Source of the DNA: Pseudomonadota bacterium
Lineage (GTDB): Bacteria > Pseudomonadota > Alphaproteobacteria > Rhizobiales > Xanthobacteraceae
DNA: 64,000 nt
Direction: 5' to 3'
Assembly (NCBI GenBank): GCA_023435725.1
Contig: JAEYRD010000112.1
Coordinates: 1-64,000 of the forward strand
Positions 55,403 through 63,071 of this stretch are shown piece after piece (within the stretch, counting starts at the first letter, position 1; the number at the start of each line of letters is the position of its first letter). The notes under the pieces are model-generated. The model saw nothing but the letters and a program-made list of their open reading frames with translations. It did not search any database and was not told the DNA's origin. The position numbers and the translations under genes are program-made.

Positions 55403-56293
55403 TCATGCCCGGACGGAGCCGCGGGGAGCGAGCTCGGTCTGCGACCCAAACCAGTTCATGATCCAGCGATACACCCACGGGATCGGGATGATGAGGCTGC
55501 ACAGGATCGCGGCCACGATGCCGCGCCAGAGAATCTCGAGGCCGCTGCCGTTGAAAAGGATTTCGCGCCGTGTGCCTTCGATGCTGCGGCAGAACCAGCG
55601 CATCTGGGCGGCGGCGACCCAGGCCCAGCCGATGATGGTGATGATCGAGATCGCGAACAGCAGATTCCAGCCGACATAGGCCCAGACCGAGCCGGTGAAG
55701 CTGAGACCCAGCGGCTGCCCGTTGGAAGCGAGGTTCGCAACCATCCATTTGATCAGGAGCCAGTAGAGAACGATCTGCGCGATGAACAGCAGGTTGCTCA
55801 GCAACTGGCTGCCGATGAAGCCGATGGCGATCGCCAGAACGATGAAGCCGAAAAACCAGGGCACCAGCGCCATCGCATTGCCGGTAAAGCTAAGGTTGGG
55901 CCGCCCCGGGACCTTCACGCAGGGCACGATCCAGTTCGTGTACCAGACGAATACCCAGGGCGCCGGGATGATGAAGCACATGCCGATCAGCATCACGATG
56001 CTGCGCCAGGTGAACTCGAGGATGCTGAAATCGACCGAAATCGATCCTCCGCTGCCGCCGCCGGCATAGCCACCGGCGCCCATCATCGGCGGGCCGCCGG
56101 CCGGAATCATCGGGGGCGCACCGCCGCCGCCGATCAGGCCGGGGATTTCGGCGGCCTTCTGCCAGCCGGCCATGCCCTCGGACCACACCAGCGTATCCGG
56201 GCGTACAATCCCTTGCGCGACGAGATCGCGGAATTGCCCTTCCGGATAGGGCCCCTGTTGTTTGCCCTCGGATGCGTAGAACCAACTCGCCAT
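55403..56293 (-). CDS. GYF-domain (DUF4339) membrane protein
   Basis: The 296-residue protein has an N-terminal GYF_2/DUF4339 domain (WFYASEGKQQGPYPEGQFRD ... PDTLVWSEGMAGWQKA), a Gly/Pro-rich linker (GGGGAPPMIPAGGPPMMGAGG), then a membrane domain of about six helices with a DUF898-like repeat: SILEFTWRSIVMLIGMCF and RWFCRSIEGTRREILFNGSG are typical. It probably sits in the inner membrane with the GYF domain in the cytoplasm; GYF domains bind proline-rich peptides. Its function is unknown. The ATG is preceded by AAGGGGGA, but that site is locked in a hairpin. Confidence 0.88.
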   Translation of the reverse strand: MASWFYASEGKQQGPYPEGQFRDLVAQGIVRPDTLVWSEGMAGWQKAAEIPGLIGGGGAPPMIPAGGPPMMGAGGYAGGGSGGSISVDFSILEFTWRSIVMLIGMCFIIPAPWVFVWYTNWIVPCVKVPGRPNLSFTGNAMALVPWFFGFIVLAIAIGFIGSQLLSNLLFIAQIVLYWLLIKWMVANLASNGQPLGLSFTGSVWAYVGWNLLFAISIITIIGWAWVAAAQMRWFCRSIEGTRREILFNGSGLEILWRGIVAAILCSLIIPIPWVYRWIMNWFGSQTELAPRGSVRA

Positions 56294-56338
56294 GAAGCGT
56301 CCCCCTTAAACATACTTATGTGCCAGCCGGGACGCTTC
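56294..56338 (-). promoter_or_regulatory. Ribosome-site hairpin ahead of the GYF-domain gene
   Basis: Read leftward, the mRNA has GAAGCGUCCC (56338-56329) and GGGACGCUUC (56303-56294), which are perfect complements. The second arm contains part of the Shine-Dalgarno run AAGGGGGA and ends right before the start codon. Folding would hide the ribosome site. The loop also holds the near-palindrome ACATA-CT-TATGT. The two arms could alternatively be a DNA operator. Confidence 0.6.
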
Positions 56339-56531
56339 GGTTCACCGCATCCATGCCAAAAATGCATTGTGAAGGATGAACGGTTGCCCTGTACAGAGGC
56401 GGCCGTTCACACGCTCAAACGTTTTTCCGCTTCAATCTGCAAGTTTTTTGTGCCATTTGCCCGGAAAGATGCCAGATTGACGCAGCGCCGGGGACATACG
56501 GCGCGGCGTTTCCCGGGGAATAGGCCTAGCC

Positions 56532-56870
56532 ATGAAACTCGTCGTCGCGATCATCAAACCCTTCAAGCTCGATGAGGTCCGCCAGGCCCTGACGGCGATC
56601 GGTGTCCACGGCATGACTGTGACCGAGGTGAAGGGCTATGGCCGCCAGAAGGGCCACACCGAGATCTATCGCGGTGCCGAATATGTCGTGAACTTCCTGC
56701 CGAAGCTGCGCATCGAGATCGCGGTTGCCTCCGACATCGCCGACAAGGCCGTCGGCGTGATCACCGCCTCCGCGCGCACCGGACAGATCGGCGACGGCAA
56801 GATCTTCGTCACGCCGATCGATCACGCGCTGCGCATCCGCACCGGCGAAACCGACAGCGACGCGCTCTAA
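56532..56870 (+). CDS. glnK: Nitrogen regulatory PII protein GlnK (first copy)
   Basis: This 112-residue PII protein binds ATP/ADP and 2-oxoglutarate and reports nitrogen status; its T-loop (GYGRQKGHTEIYRGAEYVVN) carries the uridylylation tyrosine at position 51. KLVVAIIKPFKL and GQIGDGKIFVTPIDHALRIRTGE are the family ends. By hand alignment it matches the second GlnK at 86 of 112 residues. It lies directly before amtB, whose channel it gates. I found no clear sigma-54 or NtrC site upstream. Confidence 0.96.
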   Translation: MKLVVAIIKPFKLDEVRQALTAIGVHGMTVTEVKGYGRQKGHTEIYRGAEYVVNFLPKLRIEIAVASDIADKAVGVITASARTGQIGDGKIFVTPIDHALRIRTGETDSDAL

Positions 56871-56945
56871 ATACCGTCTTTTTCGATCGCACCGGGCAGC
56901 GTAGCCCCGGCGCGCGACGCAATCACTGTGCGGGGGGGAAACGAC

Positions 56946-58247
56946 ATGGCGGGATTGTTGGGCCGCGTAGCCGCTGTGGCTGCGCCGGTCGGATTTGTGT
57001 CCATCATGGCTTCGCCGGCGCATGCCGCGGGATCCGAGATCAGCACCGCCGACACCGCCTGGATGATCGTCGCCACCGCGCTGGTGCTGATGATGACGAT
57101 CCCGGGGCTTGCGCTGTTCTATTCCGGCATGGTGCGCAAGAAGAACGTGCTCGCGACAATGGCGCAGAGCCTCGCGGCGGTGACGCTGATCTCCATCCTC
57201 TGGGTTGCGTTCGGCTATTCGCTCTGTTTCGTCGGCGATGGCCCGTGGATCGGTTCGCTCGATCGCTGGTTCCTGACCGGCATGACCATGGACAGCGTCA
57301 ATCCGGCGGCAAAGACGATCCCGGAATCGCTGTTCATGCTTTACCAGATGACGTTTGCGATCATCACGGTGGCGCTGGTCGCGGGCTCGGTCGCCGACCG
57401 GATGCGGTTCTCCGCCTATCTGTTGTTCTCGGTCGCCTGGTTCATCTTCGTCTACATTCCGCTGGCGCACTGGGTGTGGGGCGGCGGCTTCCTCGCCAGG
57501 GCGGGCGTGCTGGATTTCTCCGGCGGCCTCGTGGTGCATTTGTCGGCCGGTACCGGCGGCCTCGTCGCGGCCAAGGTGATGGGACGCCGTTATGGCTACG
57601 GCACCGAGAATCTCTCCCCGTTCGATCTCTCGCTCGCGGTGATGGGCACCGGCCTGTTGTGGGTCGGCTGGTTCGGCTTCAACGGCGGCTCCGCCGGCGC
57701 AGCCAATTCGCGCGCGGTGATGGCGATCATCGCGACGCATCTTGCCGCCTGCTCCGGCGCGGTGACCTGGGGCGCGATCGAATGGTCGACGCGCCGCAAG
57801 CCCTCGGTGCTGGGCATGATCTCCGGCGCGGTCGCCGGCCTCGGCACCATCACGCCGGCCTCGGGCTTCGTGGCCCCCTGGCACGGCATCGTCATCGGCG
57901 TGATCGCAGGCCTCGTTTGCTACTGGGCCTGCACCTGGCTCAAGCACCGCTTCAACTATGACGACTCGCTCGACGTGTTCGGCGTCCACGGCATCGGCGG
58001 CCTGACCGGCACCCTGCTCGCGGGCGTGTTCGCAACCAGCGCGATCGGCGGCACCGCCGGCCTGCTCGAAGGCCAACCGCAGCAGCTGCTGGCCCAGTTC
58101 TATGGGGTGGCCGTCACCTTCATCTGGTCGGCCGGGGTGAGCTTCATCCTGCTCAAGTTGGTCGCTCTGTTCGTGCCGCTGCGCGTATCCCGCGAGCACG
58201 AGCTCGAGGGGCTCGATATTTCGCAGCACGGCGAAGCCCTGCAATAA
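56946..58247 (+). CDS. amtB: Ammonium transporter AmtB (first copy)
   Basis: The 433-residue precursor has a signal-like N-terminus (ending near PAHAAG) and 11 membrane helices. The conserved IPGLALFYSGMVRKKN and the pore-lining DFSGGLVVHLSAGTGGLV and DDSLDVFGVHGIGGLTGTLL carry the twin histidines. The periplasmic loop between PLAHWVWGGG and the DFSGG motif is short. It follows glnK by 75 bases. The ATG is used after GGGGGGGAAACGAC. Confidence 0.95.
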   Translation: MAGLLGRVAAVAAPVGFVSIMASPAHAAGSEISTADTAWMIVATALVLMMTIPGLALFYSGMVRKKNVLATMAQSLAAVTLISILWVAFGYSLCFVGDGPWIGSLDRWFLTGMTMDSVNPAAKTIPESLFMLYQMTFAIITVALVAGSVADRMRFSAYLLFSVAWFIFVYIPLAHWVWGGGFLARAGVLDFSGGLVVHLSAGTGGLVAAKVMGRRYGYGTENLSPFDLSLAVMGTGLLWVGWFGFNGGSAGAANSRAVMAIIATHLAACSGAVTWGAIEWSTRRKPSVLGMISGAVAGLGTITPASGFVAPWHGIVIGVIAGLVCYWACTWLKHRFNYDDSLDVFGVHGIGGLTGTLLAGVFATSAIGGTAGLLEGQPQQLLAQFYGVAVTFIWSAGVSFILLKLVALFVPLRVSREHELEGLDISQHGEALQ

Positions 58248-58273
58248 GCGACTAGACTACATAATTACCTTTT

Positions 58274-58310
58274 GGCTGCCCGGCACATGAGCAACATTGT
58301 GTCGGCAGCC
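58274..58310. repeat. Hairpin after the first amtB
   Basis: ggctgcc (58274-58280) pairs with ggcagcc (58304-58310); a bulge and a further six pairs (ggcaca with tgtgtc) extend the stem, leaving a loop of about ten bases. No T-run follows, so it is a weak candidate for a terminator or an mRNA-stabilising 3' end of amtB copy 1. Confidence 0.55.
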
Positions 58311-58436
58311 TGTCGTGCTCGTATTTTGAGCAGATATGGTCACGTTTTGAGCGCGACGTAATAGCGCACTGCACCGCAATACACGTCGAACGCGAAAATA
58401 CCCGTTTTCATAGTCCGTTAGGCAACGCGCCCGATC

Positions 58437-58452
58437 TGGCACGGCATTTGAT
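58437..58452 (+). promoter_or_regulatory. Candidate sigma-54 promoter for the second glnK-amtB
   Basis: TGGCAC-N5-TTGAT resembles the sigma-54 consensus TGGCAC-N5-TTGCA: the -24 GG is present but the -12 GC is GA, which would weaken it. It lies about 105 bases before the second glnK ATG. Nitrogen-controlled glnK-amtB operons in proteobacteria usually use sigma-54 and NtrC, which makes this the best site in the gap. Confidence 0.45.
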
Positions 58453-58558
58453 TCTAGGGGTCCCGGCTGTGCCCGCGTAGTGAAACTTCTCCCTCGTGGC
58501 GAACCAGTCGAGAAACGCCCGGCCACGTCCGGACCGGGCCCAAGCGGGGATAGGACCC

Positions 58559-58897
58559 ATGAAAATCGTTATGGCGATTATCAAGCCATTCAAGCTGGAA
58601 GAAGTCCGTGACGCCCTGACCGCCATTGGCGTTCACGGTCTCACGGTGACGGAAGTCAAGGGATACGGCCGCCAGAAAGGCCATACGGAAATCTATCGCG
58701 GCGCCGAATATGCCGTGAGCTTCCTGCCCAAGATCAAGATCGAGGTCGCTGTGGCCTCCGACCAGGTCGACAAGACCATCGATGCCATCACGTCCGCCGC
58801 GAAAACCGGACAGATCGGCGACGGCAAGATCTTCGTCATCAACCTCGACCACGCGGTTCGCATCCGCACCGGCGAGGCCGATGCCGCGGCCCTTTGA
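58559..58897 (+). CDS. glnK: Nitrogen regulatory PII protein GlnK (second copy)
   Basis: A 112-residue PII protein with the same architecture as the first: tyrosine 51 in the T-loop YRGAEYAVSFLPK, KIVMAIIKPFKLEEVRDAL at the start, GQIGDGKIFVINLDHAVRIRTGE at the end. Differences from the first copy cluster at residues 69-85, where helix 2 and the loop that follows it lie. It is followed by amtB copy 2 after 37 bases. Together the two copies can form mixed trimers, as PII proteins do, but this is not shown here. Confidence 0.96.
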   Translation: MKIVMAIIKPFKLEEVRDALTAIGVHGLTVTEVKGYGRQKGHTEIYRGAEYAVSFLPKIKIEVAVASDQVDKTIDAITSAAKTGQIGDGKIFVINLDHAVRIRTGEADAAAL

Positions 58898-58934
58898 TTT
58901 CGCGCTCAACATTTACCAATCAGGAGTGAATAAA

Positions 58935-60383
58935 ATGACGTTTAAGCGTCCCTATGGCGCGGGATTGGCGGCTCTCGCAGTCGGCATGTTCGCTGCGACC
59001 GCAGCCTACGCCGAGCCAACGGTCAACAAGGGAGACAACGCCTGGATGCTGACATCGACAGTGCTCGTGCTGTTGATGACGATCCCGGGTCTCGCGCTGT
59101 TCTACGGCGGCCTCGTCCGCTCCAAGAACATGCTCTCCGTGCTGATGCAGGTCTTCTACACCGTCTGCGTCGTCACCGTGATCTGGGCCGTGTATGGCTA
59201 CAGCCTCGCCTTTACCGGCGGTTCCGACTTCATCGGCGGCTTCTCCAAGGCCTTCATGATGGGCGTCACCACCGACTCGAAGGCCGCGACCTTCTCGGTC
59301 GACGCCAACATCTCGGAGCTCATCTATATGTGCTTCCAGATGACCTTCGCGGCGATCACGCCCGCTCTCATCGTCGGCGCCTTCGCCGAGCGCATGAAGT
59401 TCTCGGCGATCGCGCTCTTCATCCCGCTCTGGGTGACGCTGATCTACTTCCCGATCGCGCACATGGTCTGGTACTGGCCCGGCCCGGACGCGATCCAGGA
59501 CGCTGCCAAGGCTCTGGCTGCTGCGGGTGATGCGGCGGCGAAGACCGCGGCGCAGGCCAAGCTCGACGAGATCAACGCCGACGCCGGCTGGATCTTCAAG
59601 AAGGGCGCGATCGACTTCGCAGGCGGCACCGTGGTGCACATCAACGCCGGCATTGCAGGTCTCGTCGGCGCCCTCCTGATCGGCAAGCGCGTCGGCTACG
59701 GCAAGGAGCTGATGGCTCCGCACTCGCTGACCATGTCGATGATCGGCGCCTCGCTGCTCTGGGTCGGCTGGTTCGGCTTCAACGCCGGCTCCAACCTCGA
59801 AGCCAACGGCGGCGCTGCGCTCGCCATGACCAACTCCTTCGTCGCCACTGCGGCCGCCGCGCTGTCGTGGATGTTCGCGGAGTGGATCGTGAAGGGTCAC
59901 CCGTCGGTGCTCGGCGTCATCTCCGGCGCTGTCGCTGGTCTCGTGGCGGTCACGCCTGCCGCCGGCTTCTCCGGCGTCATGGGTGCGATCGTCCTCGGCC
60001 TCGTGGTCGGCGTGGTCTGCCTGTTCTTCTGCACCGTCGTGAAGAACGCGCTCGGCTACGATGACTCCCTCGACGTGTTCGGCGTCCATTGCGTCGGCGG
60101 CATCGTCGGCGCCCTCGGCACCGGCATCCTGGTCAACCCGGCCCTCGGCGGCGCCGGCATCGTCGACTACACCGCGATCCCGCCGAAGGTTGCCGATTAC
60201 GACTTCGCGGCGCAGATGGTCTCCCAGCTCTGGGGCGTCTGCACCACGCTCGTGTGGTCGGGCATCGGTTCGGCGATCCTCTACAAGGTCGTCGATGTGA
60301 TCGTTGGCCTCCGCGCCAATGTCGAGAGCGAGCGTGAAGGCCTCGACATCACCGAGCACACCGAGCGCGCCTACAACATGTAA
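58935..60383 (+). CDS. amtB: Ammonium transporter AmtB (second copy)
   Basis: The 482-residue precursor has a cleavable signal (ending near ATAAYA) and the 11-helix Amt fold with IPGLALFYGGLVRSKN, DFAGGTVVHINAGIAG and DDSLDVFGVHCVGGIVGAL, including both pore histidines. Compared with copy 1 it has about 36 extra residues in the periplasmic loop between the PIAHMVW motif and DFAGG, Ala/Lys/Asp-rich and helical. SD caggag precedes the ATG. A strong terminator follows 83 bases after the stop. Confidence 0.95.
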   Translation: MTFKRPYGAGLAALAVGMFAATAAYAEPTVNKGDNAWMLTSTVLVLLMTIPGLALFYGGLVRSKNMLSVLMQVFYTVCVVTVIWAVYGYSLAFTGGSDFIGGFSKAFMMGVTTDSKAATFSVDANISELIYMCFQMTFAAITPALIVGAFAERMKFSAIALFIPLWVTLIYFPIAHMVWYWPGPDAIQDAAKALAAAGDAAAKTAAQAKLDEINADAGWIFKKGAIDFAGGTVVHINAGIAGLVGALLIGKRVGYGKELMAPHSLTMSMIGASLLWVGWFGFNAGSNLEANGGAALAMTNSFVATAAAALSWMFAEWIVKGHPSVLGVISGAVAGLVAVTPAAGFSGVMGAIVLGLVVGVVCLFFCTVVKNALGYDDSLDVFGVHCVGGIVGALGTGILVNPALGGAGIVDYTAIPPKVADYDFAAQMVSQLWGVCTTLVWSGIGSAILYKVVDVIVGLRANVESEREGLDITEHTERAYNM

Positions 60384-60465
60384 CTTTCCTCCCGGGCGCG
60401 ATCTCTTCGGGGATCGCGTCCACAACTACGGTTTGGGCACATACCCGGCAATGCCCCGACCGTTG

Positions 60466-60501
60466 AGGGGCTCCAGCGCAAGCTGGAGCCCCTTTCTTTT
60501 T
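60466..60501 (+). terminator. Intrinsic terminator after second amtB
   Basis: A 12-base perfect stem, aggggctccagc / gctggagcccct, closes a four-base loop and is followed by ttctttttaag. It is one of the strongest terminators in the window and ends the second glnK-amtB operon. Confidence 0.95.
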
Positions 60502-60600
60502 AAGTTCGTTTCGCCGCGCCGCAGCAGCGGGACCGCCCATGGGCAAATTGCATTCTCCCTGGCCTTGGCGGATATTACGCCCCGGCTGGAGCCGGAATTC

Positions 60601-62199
60601 ATGCGCCTTCTGCAGTGCCTCGCGTTGTGTGTCCTGTCGCTCGTTCTATCGAGCCTCGACGCTCACGCTGACAGGCGTGTGGCGCTGGTGATCGGGAACG
60701 GGGCGTACCGGAACGTTCCTGCACTTCCCAATCCGGTCAATGACGCGGCCGATGTCGGCGCGATGCTGAAGCGATCCGGATTCGATCCCATCGTTGCAAC
60801 CGATCTCGACCAGTCCGCCATGCAGGAAGCCGTTCTTCGTTTCGCCCGCGAGGCTCGCGGCGCCGACGTGGCCCTGTTCTATTATAGCGGGCACGCCCTC
60901 CAGTTTGCGGGCGTCAACTATTTGGTGCCGGTCGATGCCGTTGTGCGCGACGAGGTCGACCTGCGGCGCCTGGTGCGCGCCGACGAGATTTTGGCGGACC
61001 TACAGCAGGCCAAGAACCTCCGCATCCTCGTACTTGATGCCTGCCGCGACAACCCGTTGGCCGACGAACTCCGGCGAAACGTCGGGCAGGGTCGCGGCGT
61101 GACAGTCAGCCGCGGCCTCGCCAAGATGGAGAGCCCGGAGGGGACCATCATCTCCTACGCGACCCAGGCCGGGCGCACGGCAGACGATGGCGGCGGCCGC
61201 AACAGTCCGTACACCAGCGCGTTCCTGGAACACATCGGCGACAGGGACAACATCAACACCGTGTTCCAGACGATCAGCGCCGGCGTCTATCAGCGCACGA
61301 AGGGATCACAGGTCCCCGAGCTCTCGCTGTCCTTCTTCGGCGAGTTTTACCTCAACGGCAGAGCGGAAACCGCAGCGCTGACGCCGTCCTCTCCGCGGGC
61401 CGACCCTTGCGTAGATGCGACCGACCATTGGCGCGGCGCGGAAGCACTCGGAACAGTCACGGCATTCGAGGATCATCTTCTTCGTTTCCCGTCTTGCGCC
61501 TTCGCAGACCTGGCGAAATCCCGCATCGAATTGTTGGCGAAATCCGTCGACGGCGCGAAAGGACCGACGCCTTTTGACGGAACCTGGATCGCCAACGAAA
61601 GCTGTGAGGCCAAAGCGCCTTTTCCGGAAGGTCGCCACCAATACGTCCTTCGTATCAAGGACGGGGTCCTGCACACGGTGATCGGGGACGAAGGCAAGCC
61701 CGGCTCCGTCATCCATGATGGCAAGATCGAAGCGGACGGCAGCGGCACCATCACCGTTACCGGCATCATTGGCGACAGGGATCCGCTGAAGCGTACCGTC
61801 GGCTCCTCCTATCGATACAAGATCGTCCTCGAACTCAAGGATACAAAAGGGGCCGGCGTCCGCACTGAAACGGTTTGGCCGTGTCGCCTCGACTTTGCGA
61901 AACTATCGGCGACAGGTGGAGAGTCCGATCGGGGACAGGCGGATTCGAAGCGAGCCACAAAGCGCAACGAAAACGCCGCTGTCGCACCTTCCGATCAGCG
62001 GGGAGGAGGACAGGCCAAGTCGGTCGGCAACGGCATGAGCTGTTCGTTCATGCGCAGCAGGTGCGCAGTGGCTTGCGTCAGCCTCGGTGGTCGACCCGAT
62101 TGCGCCTCGACAGCCTGCGTGCGGATGGAAGCGGAATGCATGAGCAGCGGATGCTGGCGAGGGCGAGGATTCAACGGCTGCGGGCTCGCCAAACGGTAG
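60601..62199 (+). CDS. Secreted caspase-like (C14) protein with cysteine-rich tail
   Basis: The 532-residue precursor has a signal peptide (MRLLQCLALCVLSLVLSSLDAHA). Residues 25-270 form a caspase-fold domain: RVALVIGNGAYRNVPALPNPVNDA, YYSGHALQ with histidine 98, and LVLDACRDNP with cysteine 148, the catalytic dyad. The middle part (about 290-480) is a beta-rich domain of no recognised family, starting at DGTWIANESCEAK. The last 52 residues carry eight cysteines. It is therefore a possible periplasmic or cell-surface peptidase. The ATG after gagccggaattc is the first that gives a signal peptide. No substrate or partner is apparent nearby. Confidence 0.87.
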   Translation: MRLLQCLALCVLSLVLSSLDAHADRRVALVIGNGAYRNVPALPNPVNDAADVGAMLKRSGFDPIVATDLDQSAMQEAVLRFAREARGADVALFYYSGHALQFAGVNYLVPVDAVVRDEVDLRRLVRADEILADLQQAKNLRILVLDACRDNPLADELRRNVGQGRGVTVSRGLAKMESPEGTIISYATQAGRTADDGGGRNSPYTSAFLEHIGDRDNINTVFQTISAGVYQRTKGSQVPELSLSFFGEFYLNGRAETAALTPSSPRADPCVDATDHWRGAEALGTVTAFEDHLLRFPSCAFADLAKSRIELLAKSVDGAKGPTPFDGTWIANESCEAKAPFPEGRHQYVLRIKDGVLHTVIGDEGKPGSVIHDGKIEADGSGTITVTGIIGDRDPLKRTVGSSYRYKIVLELKDTKGAGVRTETVWPCRLDFAKLSATGGESDRGQADSKRATKRNENAAVAPSDQRGGGQAKSVGNGMSCSFMRSRCAVACVSLGGRPDCASTACVRMEAECMSSGCWRGRGFNGCGLAKR

Positions 62200-62335
62200 G
62201 CGCGAGCGTTCCGTCGCGGTCCGACCAGCGATCGTGTCCCTTTCTTTTTGACGGGCGCAACGAAGAAAAGGATTGCCATTCCAGGCGACCGGCGCAGAAA
62301 TATCGACCACAACAAACAACAATCGGGAGGTCGTG

Positions 62336-62740
62336 ATGCGCTTGGAAGGCGGATGCTATTGCGGCGAAGTTCGCTACGTGGCCGAGGGCGATCCGATGAT
62401 GCAGGCCCAGTGTCATTGCCGCGAGTGCCAGTACATCTCGGGCGGCGCGCCCAACACCTTCATCGCAATGCCGGCGGCCGGCTTCACCTACATCACGGGA
62501 CAGCCCAAGCAGTTCACACGCAAGGACCTCGCGCGCGCGGTCACGCGCGAATTCTGCGCCGAATGCGGCACCCATCTGGTGACCAAGGTCCCGGGCCTCC
62601 CCGCAACGATCCTGAAGGTCGGCACGCTGGATGATCCGTCGCAGTTCCATCCGCAAATGGCGATCTACACCTGCGACAAACAGGAATTCCACACCATCCC
62701 CGCAGGCATGGCGACATTCGAGAAGCTGCCGGGCCGTTAA
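62336..62740 (+). CDS. GFA-family (CENP-V/GFA domain) protein
   Basis: The 134-residue protein has the zinc-binding set of the glutathione-dependent formaldehyde-activating family: GGCYCGEVRY, QCHCRECQYISGG, and REFCAECGTHL, seven cysteines in the family spacing. Despite the name, most members are not formaldehyde enzymes and may bind glutathione adducts. The ATG is preceded by GGGAGGT. It stands between the caspase gene and the aminotransferase gene. Confidence 0.93.
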   Translation: MRLEGGCYCGEVRYVAEGDPMMQAQCHCRECQYISGGAPNTFIAMPAAGFTYITGQPKQFTRKDLARAVTREFCAECGTHLVTKVPGLPATILKVGTLDDPSQFHPQMAIYTCDKQEFHTIPAGMATFEKLPGR

Positions 62741-63071
62741 GGCACCAGCAACCGGCGGACGAACGATTTTGGCAGCGACGCGCTCGTCCGCCTCGACCAT
62801 CAGATTGAGCCCGGTGACGGCGAGGCGCGCATGTCCTTCAGTCAGAAGGACGACGATGCGTCACGAAATGCCCCCCTGCAGCTCAGCTGGAACCGCGATG
62901 CCGCATCGATATCGGCGCATCCCGTTGTTATCCGGCCTAATTATTCCGCTCTGGACGGACCCGCCGGCCGATGGTTAATCGCGTCTTAACCTCGCCCTAT
63001 CTATGGTGAACTGAACCGCTTCCCGCCGGCGCCTTCGTGCCGGCAGTTCCAAGAGTGCTGGCGCCCAACGA
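62741..63071. other. Gene-free region upstream of the aminotransferase
   Basis: This 330-base stretch has no recognisable gene. The T/A-rich segment near 62930-63010 (ggcctaattattccgctc, ggttaatcgcgtcttaacc) could hold a promoter for the aminotransferase. The sequence ggttaatcgcgtcttaacc contains ggttaa/ttaacc arms, a short palindrome. Confidence 0.45.

Larger units (their letters stand above)
58248..58558. promoter_or_regulatory. Region between the two glnK-amtB pairs
   Basis: This 311-base gap separates amtB copy 1 from glnK copy 2. It holds a hairpin at 58274-58310 and a TGGCAC-N5-TTGAT sequence at 58437-58452. No gene is evident. The spacing allows a promoter for the second pair. Confidence 0.5.

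Noticed and set aside
56438..56455. Sigma-54-like TGGCAC ... TTGCA on the minus strand upstream of the first glnK
   Set aside because: The GG and GC are 12 bases apart, not 10, and the orientation points away from glnK.
56526..58244. Long open frame antisense to glnK-amtB copy 1
   Set aside because: Codon-bias shadow of a certain gene; the protein is His/Arg/Glu/Asp-rich low complexity with no family signature.
58920..60425. Long open frame antisense to amtB copy 2
   Set aside because: Same reason: it lies wholly opposite the ammonium transporter and has no recognisable domain.
62171..62800. Minus-strand frame opposite the GFA-family gene
   Set aside because: It overlaps the GFA gene, which has a good ribosome site and intact zinc ligands.
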